Assembly: GCA_016719295.1 (NCBI GenBank)
Contig: JADKAF010000001.1
Location: 5,518,001 to 5,582,000 of the forward strand
Direction of reading: 5' to 3'
Source: Planctomycetota bacterium
Lineage (GTDB): Bacteria > Planctomycetota > UBA1135 > JADKAF01
Length of the DNA stretch: 64,000 nt
Shown here: piece by piece, positions 36,036-44,563 of the stretch
How positions within the stretch are numbered: the first letter of the stretch is position 1
Layout of the letters: each line of letters starts with the position of its first letter
The notes under the pieces: generated by a model
Database searches by the model: none
Seen by the model: only the letters and a program-made list of their open reading frames with translations
Told to the model about the DNA's origin: nothing
Position numbers and translations under genes: made by a program

Positions 36036-36074
36036 GCGACCCCGACCGCGCGCCTCAGACGCGGTCGGGGTCGC
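36036..36074 (-). terminator. Strong terminator of the 36,091-36,905 gene pair
   Basis: GCGACCCCGACCGCG and CGCGGTCGGGGTCGC form a perfect 15-bp stem with a nine-base loop. On the minus strand it is followed by TTCGTTTTCG and lies 17 bases after the stop of the DUF2283-like gene. Confidence 0.75.
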
Positions 36075-36090
36075 TCTATCGAGCGCCGTC

Positions 36091-36489
36091 CTAGCCGGCA
36101 TGTGCGACCTGCTCAAGCTCGATCTCGCCCTCGCGCTGCTTCGCAAAGCCCATCAGCTTGTGGTAGCTGCGCACGGGGATCGTCTCGGGCCGCACAAGGC
36201 GGTAGGCAGAAATGACAGCCTCTAGTTTCAAGCGACCGGCTCGCTTGATCTCGAATCCGCACGCGCCAACCTGCTGCAAGAGGCGCTGTACGCCCTTGAA
36301 CTCGCAGCCCATCAACGCGTCTCGGTCGTCTTCGCCCCAGTACACCGTCAGGTACTGGTCGACTCGTTCGGCCACCGCCATGTCTCCGCGAAGCATGACC
36401 TCCAGGCAGTCCGTTTCGCGGTCGTAGTCGACGTATGGCTCGAACTTGGGCTCGGTCGCGAGCATCTCTTCCAAGTTCATTTCGGCCAT
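36091..36489 (-). CDS. DUF2283-like protein, possible antitoxin
   Basis: The 132-residue protein contains YVDYDRETDCLEVML and LTVYWGEDDRDALMGCEFKGVQRLL, similar to the D-x-E-x-D-x-L pattern of DUF2283 domains, some of which are antitoxins. Its ATG lies 13 bases inside the upstream gene, so the two are coupled. A strong terminator follows. The C-terminal half (RPETIPVRSYHKLMGFAKQREGEIELEQ) is helical. Pairing with a small upstream protein makes a toxin-antitoxin role plausible, not shown. Confidence 0.55.
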   Translation of the reverse strand: MAEMNLEEMLATEPKFEPYVDYDRETDCLEVMLRGDMAVAERVDQYLTVYWGEDDRDALMGCEFKGVQRLLQQVGACGFEIKRAGRLKLEAVISAYRLVRPETIPVRSYHKLMGFAKQREGEIELEQVAHAG

Positions 36490-36905
36490 TGCACCTCTCC
36501 GAATCTCAGCTTCAGAGCATCAAGCTCCTCGCCAATGGGAAGTTCCTCCCAACGCCACTTCTTGATCCGGGCGTGCCCCGTCACGAAGACGAACAGCCAG
36601 AGATCATTGGGCGTTTGGACCCAGACACCATCGTCACCTAGTCGCTGGTCAGGCCCACCGATGTAGCAAAGGTGGTCTTCCAGCTCCTCGCGACACCATC
36701 CCTTGCACACCCAGCTAGGGCTCTTCAAGACCTCTGGAACGCTCCAGAGCGCGAGCTTCCTCCAGAGCGGCCCGCGATTGCAGGCCGAGGCGATCTTCGT
36801 CAGCTCGATGCTGATGACCTGAGTCCCTCCGGTGGCCGGATCGAGTGCCTCGGGGCACTCAACAAAGCCAGGTTTTCCGGTCCGGAACCCCGGGATCGCG
36901 CTCAC
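36477..36905 (-). CDS. Small protein paired with the DUF2283-like gene, possible toxin
   Basis: A protein of about 142 residues if the in-frame GTG at 36905 is used; an ATG at 37064 would add a Cys/Arg-rich piece. VCKGWCREELEDHLCYIGGPDQRL followed by LWLFVFVTGHARIKKWRWEEL is a compact beta-rich pattern that I have seen in small uncharacterised proteins next to DUF2283-like partners. Coding overlap with the downstream gene supports a two-gene module. Function is unknown. Confidence 0.5.
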   Translation of the reverse strand: MSAIPGFRTGKPGFVECPEALDPATGGTQVISIELTKIASACNRGPLWRKLALWSVPEVLKSPSWVCKGWCREELEDHLCYIGGPDQRLGDDGVWVQTPNDLWLFVFVTGHARIKKWRWEELPIGEELDALKLRFGEVQWPK

Positions 36906-37739
36906 TTGTCGGCTGTTCCGTGGATGGGTGCGGCGGGTGGCGCCACCGTCGTCGGTGGTGCGACACGCCAACACGATCACCCTTCTGCATCGACTCGTCA
37001 AGCTGTCCCTCCCGGACTGCGGACGCCCTCCCGCCGGACAGATTCGGCCATTCGGATCAATCACGGGCGATCATGACCGCAACCAAAGTGAACCAACGCC
37101 CAGATTGACACCTCAGAATCGACTGGTTAGCCTTCCGTTCGTTCCTCGGGCCACCCTCCAGTCATCCCATCCAAGCGGGCCCGGACGATCGCGCGGCGCC
37201 ACGCCCGCGCACCAGGCCGAGAGCGATGGGATGCGTTTCCGGCTTCGAGTTCTGATCCATCGGCTGCTGGCGCGACTGCGTTTTCTCGCGCGCCGCGCTT
37301 CCAATGTTGGCGGCGGCGTCGCCCTCGCGGTGGAGGCGCGCTGACCCGTGGAAATTCCCCAGCCGATCTCCGCGGTCCATCTCGACTCGTTGAGCGCGCG
37401 CTCGCGCCACGAGCTGAACCGAGACGACAGTGGAGCCCTCGCCGGTATCGGGCGCGGCCGAGCCGGCTGTCGAGCGGCCCACGTCGATGCGCGCGCCCGC
37501 CTTCCCTGGCCCGCCGGCAGTGATCACGCGGTGCGCCCGAAGCCAGCGCAACGTGGTCGATCCCGCCGGTCCCGACCGCGTCGTGACGCTGAGGCCGAGC
37601 GAAGTCGTTCTCAAGTTGCCGGCGCGCCGGAATCCCAGCGCGAACCGTCCTGCACATCGCACTCCTCGCGATCGCGATCCTCCGCGTCCGCGTATGGGGC
37701 CGAGTCGCGGCACGCGCGAGCTGAGGTGGAGAGAGAGTC
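36906..37739. other. Region without convincing gene before the terminase genes
   Basis: About 830 bases. Long minus-strand frames exist (37127-37753 and 37162-37713) but have Arg/Gly-biased translations and no RBS or motif. CGTATG at 37691 may be a weak relative of the GCGTGTATG element described at 40970. Confidence 0.3.
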
Positions 37740-38189
37740 ATGAAGCGCAGCAAGCTGCCGCCCGAGAGCTACGCCTACTACCTGAGCCTCGGCGCAGACC
37801 GCTCCTACGGCGCGGTCGCGAAGCACTTTGGTGTCACGAAGCGAACCGTGACTCGTCACGCGTTGAAGGAGCAGTGGCAGCAGCAGGTCCTCGAGCACGA
37901 GAGGAAGCTCCGCGAACGATCGCAGGAGAAGGCGATCGAGTCGCTCGAGGCGATGAACGAGCGACACCTGAAGCTGCTTCGCGTGATCCAGGCCAAGGCG
38001 CTCGAGACTCTGAAGTCCTACCCGCTCACCGATGCGATGGATGCAGTGCGGGCTCTGGACTTGACGATCAAGCACGAGCGAGTGATTCGCGGCGAGCCGA
38101 GCGATCGCACCGCAGTCGACGTCGAAGCCCTGATCAAGAACGAATACCAGCGCTGGCTGGTGCGAACCGATGACACACCCCGCAACTGA
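37740..38189 (+). CDS. TerS-like small terminase or HTH protein
   Basis: The 149-residue protein starts MKRSKLPPESYAYYLSLGADRSYGAVAKHFGVTKRTVTRHALKEQW, an HTH as in small terminase subunits, then a long charged coiled-coil helix (ERKLRERSQEKAIESLEAMNERHLKLLRVIQAKALETLKS). It overlaps the large terminase start by 20 bases. TerS recognises the pac or cos site and recruits the large subunit. GAGGTGGAGAGAGAGTC precedes ATG. Confidence 0.75.
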   Translation: MKRSKLPPESYAYYLSLGADRSYGAVAKHFGVTKRTVTRHALKEQWQQQVLEHERKLRERSQEKAIESLEAMNERHLKLLRVIQAKALETLKSYPLTDAMDAVRALDLTIKHERVIRGEPSDRTAVDVEALIKNEYQRWLVRTDDTPRN

Positions 38190-39453
38190 TCTCCGCCTCG
38201 ACAAGGCCCAGGTCTTCGCCGACCTGAACTACGAGCCGCACGAGGGGCAGCGCTCTGTGCACGAGTCCCGTGCGCTGCGACGCGTCCTCGCTTGCGGCGT
38301 GCGTTGGGGCAAGACTCGCTGCGCCGCGATGGAGGGCATCGCCGCAGCACTCGAGCCGAGAGCAAGCTCGATCGGCTGGATCGTCGCGCCAACGTACGAT
38401 TTGGCCGACCGAGTCTATCGCGAGATCCAGGCGATCATTGGCATGCAACTGAAGCACCGCCTGATCTCGATGAAGGAGCACGATCGCCGGATTCTGCTCC
38501 GGAACCTAGCCGGCGGAGTGTCCGAGATCCGCGCGAAGAGTGCTGACAACCCGGTTTCGCTGCTCGGCGAAGGGCTCGATTGGTTGATCGTCGATGAAGC
38601 GGCTCGTCTCCGAGCGCACATCTGGGAGAACCATTTGGCGCAGCGTCTGATCGATCGGCGCGGCTGGGCCCTGCTCATCTCCACGCCGCGCGGAAAGGGC
38701 TGGTTCTACGACGCGTTTCGCCGCGGCCAGGGAAGAGACGAGAGCTACGCATCGTGGAATGCTCCGAGCTGGCAGAACCCGCACCTCGATCGCGAGTTGA
38801 TCGAGGCGGAACGCGCGCGCCTGCCCGAGCGCGTATTCATGCAGGAGTTCGGGGGCCAGTTCATCGAGGGCTCGGGCGCGGTGTTCCGCAACGTCCGCGA
38901 GTGCGCGACCGGCTCGTGGCAGCAGCCCAATCGCAGCGACAGCTACTATGCCGGGCTCGACCTTGCGAAGGTCGAAGACTACACGGTGCTGGTGATCATG
39001 AACCGACGCGGCGAAGTCTGCTTCGTCGATCGCTTCCATCGTCTCGATTGGAACTTGCAGATCGTGCGCATCAAGGCCGCGCTGCAGCGCTTTGACTCGC
39101 CCCGCTTGCACGTCGACTCGACGGGCAGCGGGGAACCGATCTACGAAGCGCTGATGCGCGAGGACATCTACGCGACGGCCTATCCGTTCACGGCGAAGTC
39201 GAAGACCGCGCTGGTCGATCATCTCTCCCTCTTGCTTGAGCGGAGGGAGATCGTGCTCCCACGTCCAGAGCTCTGGCCCGAGGGGATCGACGAGCTCGAA
39301 GCGTTCGAGTACTCGGTGACCGAGAACGGGCATGTGCGCAGCTCTGCGCCTTCTGGCCAGCACGACGATTGCGTGATGGCGCTCGGTCTCGCCTCGCTGC
39401 TCGCGAAGCCGCCAGAAGGATCGGGCATCACGATCATGCGGATGCGGTGCTGA
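38170..39453 (+). CDS. terL: Phage terminase large subunit, copy 1
   Basis: The 427-residue ATPase-nuclease packages DNA into a capsid. CGVRWGKT at residues 42-49 is the Walker A (Lys48), LDWLIVDEAAR the Walker B, YAGLDLAKVEDYT the first nuclease acid motif, HVDSTG the second and HDDCVMAL the last. It begins inside the TerS-like gene. Length and all motifs suggest an active enzyme. Copy 2 follows 25 bases later with about 34 differences over the first 240 aligned residues (counted by eye). Confidence 0.88.
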   Translation: MTHPATDLRLDKAQVFADLNYEPHEGQRSVHESRALRRVLACGVRWGKTRCAAMEGIAAALEPRASSIGWIVAPTYDLADRVYREIQAIIGMQLKHRLISMKEHDRRILLRNLAGGVSEIRAKSADNPVSLLGEGLDWLIVDEAARLRAHIWENHLAQRLIDRRGWALLISTPRGKGWFYDAFRRGQGRDESYASWNAPSWQNPHLDRELIEAERARLPERVFMQEFGGQFIEGSGAVFRNVRECATGSWQQPNRSDSYYAGLDLAKVEDYTVLVIMNRRGEVCFVDRFHRLDWNLQIVRIKAALQRFDSPRLHVDSTGSGEPIYEALMREDIYATAYPFTAKSKTALVDHLSLLLERREIVLPRPELWPEGIDELEAFEYSVTENGHVRSSAPSGQHDDCVMALGLASLLAKPPEGSGITIMRMRC

Positions 39454-39478
39454 GCCAGGAGTAGCCAAGATTCGCACC

Positions 39479-40759
39479 ATGGCATCGATCGACTCCTCCC
39501 TTCGCCTCGACAAGGAGCGCTTGTTCGCCGATCTCCGCTACGAGCCACATGAGGGGCAACGCGCGGTGCATGCTTCGCGCGCGCCGCGGCGAGTGCTGGC
39601 GTGCGGAGTCAGGTGGGGCAAGACGAAGGCGGCAGCGATGGAGGGCATCGCCGCCGCACTCGAGCCGAAGCAGAACTCGGTCGGCTGGGTGACCGCGCCG
39701 ACCTACGATCTTGCCGACCGCGTCTTCCGAGAGATCCAGGCCATCGTCGGCATGCAGCTCCCACATCGGCTGATCGGGATGCGCGAGCACGAGCGCAAGA
39801 TCCTGCTGCGGAACCTCGCGGGCGGAGTCTCCGAGATTCGCGCAAAGAGCGCACACAATCCCGTGAGTCTGCTCGGCGAGGGCCTCGACTGGTTGGTCAT
39901 CGACGAAGCTGCTCGATTGAAAGCTCACGTGTGGGAGTCGCACCTCGCGCAACGGTTGATCGACAAGCGAGGGTGGGCGCTGCTGATCTCGACGCCGCGT
40001 GGAAAAGGCTGGTACTACGACGCGTTTCGACGCGGGCAGGGGCGCGACCGCGACTACGAGAGCTGGAACGCGCCGAGCTGGCAGAATCCGCATCTTGATC
40101 GAGAGCTGATCGAGGCGGAGCGCGCACGGTTGCCCGAGCGAGTGTTTCTACAGGAGTTCGGCGGGCAGTTCATCGAAGGATCTGGAGCGGTGTTCCGGAA
40201 CGTGCGCGAATGCGCGACCGGAAGCTGGAAGGATCCGGAGGCGCATCAGAGCTACTTCGCGGGACTCGATCTCGCGAAGGTCGAGGACTTCAGCGTGCTC
40301 GTCGTGATGAACCGCGCAGGCGAGGTCTGTTTCGTGGATCGATTCCACCGGCTTGATTGGGCCCTGCAGGTGGGGCGAATCCGGACCGCGCTGGAGCGTT
40401 ACCGGAACGCGCGAGTACGCGTCGACTCGACGGGTGCGGGGGAGCCGGTGTTCGAGGCGTTGCGACGCGAAGGCGTGCGGGCGGAGCCGTACCCATTCAC
40501 GGCGCGGAGCAAGGCCGCTCTGATCGATCATCTCGCCTTGCTGCTCGAGCGCCGCGAGATCGTGCTGCCGCGACCCGAGCTCTGGCCCGATGGAATCGAC
40601 GAGCTGGAGTCGTTCGAGTACGCGGTGACTGAGACTGGCCACGTGAAGAGCTCAGCTCCGGCGGGTCAGCACGACGACTGCGTTGCGGCCCTCGCGCTCG
40701 CCGCGTTGCACGCCCGGCCCGCCCGATCGGGGCGAGTCGGCTCCAGAGTTATCGGGTGA
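39479..40759 (+). CDS. Phage terminase large subunit, copy 2 (tandem paralogue)
   Basis: The 426-residue protein repeats the order of copy 1: CGVRWGKT, LDWLVIDEAAR, FAGLDLAKVEDFS, RVDSTG and HDDCVAAL are all kept, so both copies look functional. Silent codon differences are many while residues are conserved, which points to an old duplication under selection rather than a recent copy. No portal or capsid gene follows. The C-terminus diverges (LHARPARSGRVGSRVIG). Confidence 0.88.
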   Translation: MASIDSSLRLDKERLFADLRYEPHEGQRAVHASRAPRRVLACGVRWGKTKAAAMEGIAAALEPKQNSVGWVTAPTYDLADRVFREIQAIVGMQLPHRLIGMREHERKILLRNLAGGVSEIRAKSAHNPVSLLGEGLDWLVIDEAARLKAHVWESHLAQRLIDKRGWALLISTPRGKGWYYDAFRRGQGRDRDYESWNAPSWQNPHLDRELIEAERARLPERVFLQEFGGQFIEGSGAVFRNVRECATGSWKDPEAHQSYFAGLDLAKVEDFSVLVVMNRAGEVCFVDRFHRLDWALQVGRIRTALERYRNARVRVDSTGAGEPVFEALRREGVRAEPYPFTARSKAALIDHLALLLERREIVLPRPELWPDGIDELESFEYAVTETGHVKSSAPAGQHDDCVAALALAALHARPARSGRVGSRVIG

Positions 40760-40763
40760 ACCG

Positions 40764-40907
40764 ATGCGAAGTGTCGTGCGCGTTTCTGGGTCGACGCGGG
40801 GAGCGGAGCGATCCTTCCTCGCTGCACTCGCTGCTGGCTTCGACGTGACGCGTGCGCTTCAAGCGCTCGGTCGCAAGGATCGGCACGGTTCAACTCCGTC
40901 CACTTGA
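40764..40907 (+). CDS. Tiny HTH-like protein, possibly a truncated TerS
   Basis: The 47-residue frame begins at ATG 40764, four bases after the second terminase. RSFLAALAAGFDVTRALQALGRK is the helix-turn-helix pattern of small terminases and other phage regulators (FLxALxxGxxVTxAxxxxG). It ends soon after, without the usual following recognition part, so it may be a truncated gene. Confidence 0.4.
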   Translation: MRSVVRVSGSTRGAERSFLAALAAGFDVTRALQALGRKDRHGSTPST

Positions 40908-40969
40908 CGGATCTCGCGCGCGCCACCAGATCTTCAGAGAGAACGGCCTTGGCTGCGCGCGCTACGCAA

Positions 40970-40978
40970 GCGTGTATG
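40970..40978 (+). promoter_or_regulatory. GCGTGTATG element, copy A
   Basis: GCGTGTATG followed by CCAACCCGAGAGGAC lies 24 bases before ATG 41003. The same word, at the same distance, precedes ATG 41443. It may include a -10 box or a regulator site shared by island operons. Confidence 0.4.
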
Positions 40979-41002
40979 TCGCCAACCCGAGAGGACACCA
41001 CG

Positions 41003-41164
41003 ATGAACACCGACGACCTGGCCGAACGCGAAGCACACCGGATGGCACGAGAGGCCTTCGGCCCGAACGTCGACCGCTCGATCCGGATGGCGCTGGAGCG
41101 CGCGTTCCGCGCCGGATACGAGCAAGCGCAGCGCGAGCAACGAACTCGGGAGGCGAAGGGATGA
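41003..41164 (+). CDS. Small hypothetical protein
   Basis: The 53-residue protein (ATG 41003) is a single charged helix-rich unit: AEREAHRMAREAFGPNVDRSI then MALERAFRAGYEQAQREQR. A GAGAGGACACC site precedes the start and the GCGTGTATG element lies upstream. Its stop overlaps the next start (ATGA). The AFRAGYEQA end resembles the helix at the C-terminus of its neighbour, so the two may share an origin. Confidence 0.5.
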   Translation: MNTDDLAEREAHRMAREAFGPNVDRSIRMALERAFRAGYEQAQREQRTREAKG

Positions 41165-41340
41165 AGCCCGACAGCAACCGCAACGCGACCGTCGAGCGGA
41201 TCGCGAAGGAGATCCTCTGGCTCGAGACCTTGGACTCGCGCGGGCGTGATCGCCTCGACTTCCACGAGCTCTCCGTCGGCGCGATCCGTGCGGCGCTCGA
41301 AGCCGCGTTCGAAGCTGGACGGGAAGCGGCGAAGAAGTAG
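41161..41340 (+). CDS. DUF6900-like small protein
   Basis: The 59-residue protein reads RIAKEILWLETLDSRGRDRLDFHELSVGAIRAALEAAFEAGR, close to the DUF6900 pattern (LETLxxRxxDxLDFHEVxVxxIxxALxxAYxAG) found in phages and plasmids. It is translationally coupled to the preceding gene (ATGA). Role unknown. Confidence 0.6.
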   Translation: MKPDSNRNATVERIAKEILWLETLDSRGRDRLDFHELSVGAIRAALEAAFEAGREAAKK

Positions 41341-41409
41341 GGCCTGCGCACACCCGCGGTGAACTTCGGATTCACGGCCGTAATCGCCTCGCTATGACGC
41401 GCGCGCAGG

Positions 41410-41418
41410 GCGTGTATG
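41410..41418 (+). promoter_or_regulatory. GCGTGTATG element, copy B
   Basis: GCGTGTATG lies 24 bases before ATG 41443, exactly as in copy A; CCCAACGAGGACTACGAG follows, also matching copy A. The coincidence in word, spacing and following CCAACnGAG supports a shared function. Confidence 0.4.
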
Positions 41419-41442
41419 TGCTCACCCAACGAGGACTACGAG

Positions 41443-41760
41443 ATGACCACCACCAAGACCACGCGCGACAAGCTGACCCTGGAAGCCGGAGTCGACAAGA
41501 AGCACCTCGGCGCGGAGCTGCGGATCACGAACAACGCGCCGATGACGCAACGCGAGTTCCGCGCCGCGGTCCTGCGCCTCGCCGCCGAGCTCGAAGAGAA
41601 GAGCGAGGGCGAGCGCTGGTTGATCCACGTCGAGCGCGGCGAAGCGTGGGGAGCACCGGGCCGCGAGACGCGCACCGCGCGAATCTGGATCGAGTGCGCA
41701 ACCGGAACCTACGAAGAGGAAGCTGGCGCGGTCGCCCTCCTGATCGAGGTGGCTCGATGA
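41443..41760 (+). CDS. Small hypothetical protein
   Basis: The 105-residue protein starts at ATG 41443 after GAGGAC. A short polar leader is followed by LGAELRITNNAPMTQREFRAAVLRLAAELEE, then WLIHVERGEAWGAPGRETRTARIWIECATGTY, a compact alpha/beta pattern. It is coupled to the next gene (ATGA). No family is recognised; such proteins are common in small phage operons. Confidence 0.5.
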   Translation: MTTTKTTRDKLTLEAGVDKKHLGAELRITNNAPMTQREFRAAVLRLAAELEEKSEGERWLIHVERGEAWGAPGRETRTARIWIECATGTYEEEAGAVALLIEVAR

Positions 41761-41999
41761 GCTACTACGCACGAACGATCGCGCAGGAGCTCGGCTGCGC
41801 GGAGGACGAAGCCGCGCGGATCGAGGCGATCATTCGCTGGGAGCACGCGACCTTGAACTCGCTCTCGAAGTCGCGGCTGCGGCGCGAGGCGCGGATCGCG
41901 CAGCAGATGCTTGCCGAGCTGCGGGCGGAGGCGGTGGACTCGGTCGAGGCGAGGGCGATGTTGGCGCAGATCGAACTCGAATCCCGGACGTGCGTGTAA
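41757..41999 (+). CDS. Small helical hypothetical protein
   Basis: The 80-residue protein overlaps the previous stop (ATGA). It is almost all helix (AQELGCAEDEAARIEAIIRWEHATLNSLSKSRLRREARIAQQMLAEL). Coupled translation supports reality. It could be an accessory or anti-repressor-type protein, but nothing specific is shown. Confidence 0.5.
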   Translation: MSYYARTIAQELGCAEDEAARIEAIIRWEHATLNSLSKSRLRREARIAQQMLAELRAEAVDSVEARAMLAQIELESRTCV

Positions 42000-42253
42000 G
42001 CGCTACTCCGAGCCGCCCCGTGCTGCGATTCGTTCGTCGTCTCGATGTGCGCAGTCAAAGAGCGTGACGCGGTCGGCACACCGTAGCAAGTCGCCCCGCC
42101 ATGGCGCGATCGCCGGCGCTCTTGGTAGGCTTAAGGAACGGCTTGTTCGGCAAAGGCGAGCAACTGACGGCTCTGCGGAGCTGCTGCGATCGATGCAGGG
42201 AGCGAGTGCTCGTCGAAGTCGATCGATCGCCTGTTCTTTCACCAGGAGCTGCG

Positions 42254-42661
42254 ATGGAACTGCAGGAGTTTGTGCGCACGACGATCGCCCAGATCGTGAA
42301 TGGCGTCATGGATGCGCAGAAGGATCTTCACGAGACGCGAGCTGTCGTCGCGCCAGAGTTCCGCATGTACGACGGGACGCAGGGCCAGGAGAACCGAATG
42401 CGAATACGACAGTCTGAGGGTTGGCTCCTCGTTCACGAAGTCGAGTTTGATGTCGCGGTCTCTGCTTCCGAGAAGACCACGACCGGTGGAGCCGCGAGAC
42501 TTCAAATTCTTGAAGTCCTGTCCATCGGCGGCAACAAGGGACGTGCGCAGCAAGCCGAAACGGTCAGCCGCGTTCGCTTCACCGTCCCTGTGGCACTGCC
42601 GGGCCATCGATTCACCGAGCGCTCGGAAGCTGAAGGTCGTGGCAAGCGGAAGAAGAGCTGA
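42254..42661 (+). CDS. Conserved hypothetical protein of unknown function
   Basis: The 135-residue protein starts at ATG 42254 after CCAGGAGCT. MELQEFVRTTIAQIVNGVMDAQ is a helix, followed by VHEVEFDVAVSASEKTTTGGAARLQILEVLSIGGN and VSRVRFTVPVALPGH. I recognise this as a widespread uncharacterised bacterial family (helix, FDVAVTxSEGTxTxGG, VSRIxFxVPVxLP) without known function. It may be defence- or stress-linked cargo; this is inference. Confidence 0.6.
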   Translation: MELQEFVRTTIAQIVNGVMDAQKDLHETRAVVAPEFRMYDGTQGQENRMRIRQSEGWLLVHEVEFDVAVSASEKTTTGGAARLQILEVLSIGGNKGRAQQAETVSRVRFTVPVALPGHRFTERSEAEGRGKRKKS

Positions 42662-43313
42662 GCTCTGTTTCGGCGGAGCCCTAGGTCGCGTTGAGTTCAC
42701 CCCCGCGAATTCAACTTGCCGCTGCGGCGCAGTTTCTTGAGTTCTCGACCCGCGTCGTGAGGAGGAGTGAGCACCGCGCTGTTCACACATCGCGAGTCAC
42801 CGGCAGCCACCGCCATCGCGTGGGATCGGGCACGGCTAGCTGCCGGCGTTCCCTCTCCTTCTCGACATCTTGAGGCGCGATAGGCGCGAGCATGCTGGTG
42901 ATGCGCATGCTAGATGTGCTCTGCACTCTCCTCGGCCGACGTAGCAGGCCCGTTCTTCTCTCCTGGATCCACTGTGACGGAGCGCCCGTCGTTCACGTCG
43001 GCCATCCAGATCGCGGCGTGACGGTCACGATCTCGCCGAGCGCGGTCGACCTGTGGAGCGCCGGCTGTGTCGTCGCGAACGTGCGCTCGTCGGGGGATGG
43101 CGGCGTGGTTGAAGTCGCGGATGGCGCTGGCCGCGCGGTGGAGTCGCTCGGGTCGCGGTGAGGTCCGCTCGTAGAGGCCCGTGGGTGGCTTCCGTAGCGC
43201 TTCGCGTGCGCGGCTCTAGGTGAAGCTCGTGCGTCGCCAAGCCCTGGACGCGCTCAAGCCTGGCTGGCACGCAGATTGCCGTCGACCCATCCTCAAGGTC
43301 CCTCAAGCTGCCC
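42662..43313. other. Region around the first 88-bp repeat
   Basis: A plus-strand frame (42892-43161) has a plausible start, but its last 27 residues come from the 88-bp repeat, so I do not call it a gene. No other gene-like feature was seen. Confidence 0.3.
43081..43168 (+). repeat. 88-bp direct repeat, left copy
   Basis: Matches 44312-44399 with five differences. The copies are 1,231 bp apart in the same orientation and bracket the secreted-protein gene at 43314. Confidence 0.8.
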
Positions 43314-44297
43314 ATGCGCACCATCCACGCCCTCGTCGCCTTCGCCATTCACACCGCCGCCCTCTCCGCTCAGGAGCCGATCCTCTCGGCCGAGACGGCC
43401 TGCGAGGTGTACGCGGGAACCTCCTGGAGGCAGTCGGTCCGGGGATTCCCCGCCGACTTCGTCGTGTCGCATGCTGAGACCATGAGTGCATTCGCTAGTG
43501 GCGGCGCTTGGACCGAGGTACGCGTGCGCTCCCAGGGCGATCGAATGCACCTGGACTCCGACTGCGGCGCGAGTTCGACCGGATCCATGGTCTCCGCGTC
43601 CACCTTGAACGGGACTGGTGCCGCCGCACCGCAGTCTTGGTTGTGGACCTTGCCCTCCACCCATGCCGGAGAGCTGCGGGTCACGTCGATCGCAATGGCC
43701 ACGCCGCAGGCCCAGGTCTGGGTTGCGGTGGACTTGGGCGTGGATGGAACGGACGAGCTCGTGCTGAACGGGAATCACTCCGCTTCGGTCACCCTGCCCG
43801 TGTCTGCGCCGGCAAGCACGCGGATTCGGATCAGGCTCTTCTGCAACTCGTCGTTCAGCGGCCCGGGATTCGAGGGTTCGTCGCAGGCGTTGACCATGGC
43901 GTTCGTCGCCGGTGTCGTTCCGGCATCCTTCGAGCCCATCGATCCGACGTACTCTCCGATGTGCGGCGTCCGCCTCTTCGGCGCGGACTTCACAGGTGCT
44001 TCGCATGCGCTGAGATTCACGACGACGCGCGCCGCGTCCGGAGCCTCCGCATGGTTGCTGCTCGGAGCAGCGCCGCTCGCGCCCGTGCTGCCTATTCCCG
44101 GGTCGCCCGCCTGCGTCCTCGCGCTGCTCCCGCTCGTCACGCTGCCCGGTACGATCGATCCTCTCGGCCAGTTCGCGTGGTCGATGAGCGCTCCACCTGT
44201 ACCTGCTGGTACGACGATCTTCGCGCAGGTGGCTGCGTTCGACGCCGCAGGCGCTTCGCTTCTGACGAGCAACGGCATCCTGGCGCGGACCTTCTGA
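43314..44297 (+). CDS. Secreted beta-rich protein of planctomycete type
   Basis: The 327-residue protein has a signal peptide (MRTIHALVAFAIHTAALSAQ) and then mostly beta structure with few Lys. A C-terminal region (ASAWLLLGAAPLAPVLPIPGSPACVLALLPLVTLPGTIDPLGQFAWSM then PAGTTIFAQVAAFD) resembles the repeating pattern at the end of many planctomycete exported proteins. No catalytic motif. It lies between two 88-bp direct repeats. Function unknown. Confidence 0.6.
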   Translation: MRTIHALVAFAIHTAALSAQEPILSAETACEVYAGTSWRQSVRGFPADFVVSHAETMSAFASGGAWTEVRVRSQGDRMHLDSDCGASSTGSMVSASTLNGTGAAAPQSWLWTLPSTHAGELRVTSIAMATPQAQVWVAVDLGVDGTDELVLNGNHSASVTLPVSAPASTRIRIRLFCNSSFSGPGFEGSSQALTMAFVAGVVPASFEPIDPTYSPMCGVRLFGADFTGASHALRFTTTRAASGASAWLLLGAAPLAPVLPIPGSPACVLALLPLVTLPGTIDPLGQFAWSMSAPPVPAGTTIFAQVAAFDAAGASLLTSNGILARTF

Positions 44298-44311
44298 GCA
44301 TCCTGACGAAA

Positions 44312-44399
44312 GTGCGGTCGTCGGAGGATGGCGGCGTGGTCGAGGTCGCGGATGGCGCTGGCCGCGCGGTGGAGTCGCTCGGGTCGCGGTAAGGTCCGC
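44312..44399 (+). repeat. 88-bp direct repeat, right copy
   Basis: Second copy, beginning GTGCGGTCGTCGGAGGATGG and ending GGTAAGGTCCGC, 15 bases after the secreted-protein gene. Five mismatches to 43081-43168. Confidence 0.8.
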
Positions 44400-44563
44400 G
44401 CGGAGGCTTCCGGGTGCAGCCGCCTGGTCGCTCCGATCCGGTCCCGCAGAAGAACTGGGATGCGCCGATCCCCCCTCGGATCCAGAATTCCGCCCATCCG
44501 ACTGTCACGGTCGCCGCTCAGCCGTGTCGAACAGATCGCCCTCCCGAGCCCAGGAGCCGAGTC

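Larger units (their letters stand above)
26160..42661. mobile_element. Degenerate prophage or phage-satellite-like element
   Basis: The span combines a serine recombinase with accessory genes, a DUF3987 protein, a CHC2/Toprim primase and an HTH protein on the minus strand with a TerS-like protein and two large terminases on the plus strand. No portal, capsid, protease, tail or lysis gene was found. Borders are approximate; no att repeats could be located with confidence. It may be a satellite that borrows capsids, a phage-plasmid remnant or a deleted prophage. Confidence 0.55.

Noticed and set aside
37127..37753. Minus-strand frames upstream of the TerS-like gene
   Set aside because: Biased translation, antisense to the start of a supported operon, no motif.
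42892..43161. Short plus-strand ORF of 89 codons
   Set aside because: Its C-terminal third is the 88-bp repeat, and the same tail reappears in a different frame context at 44312.
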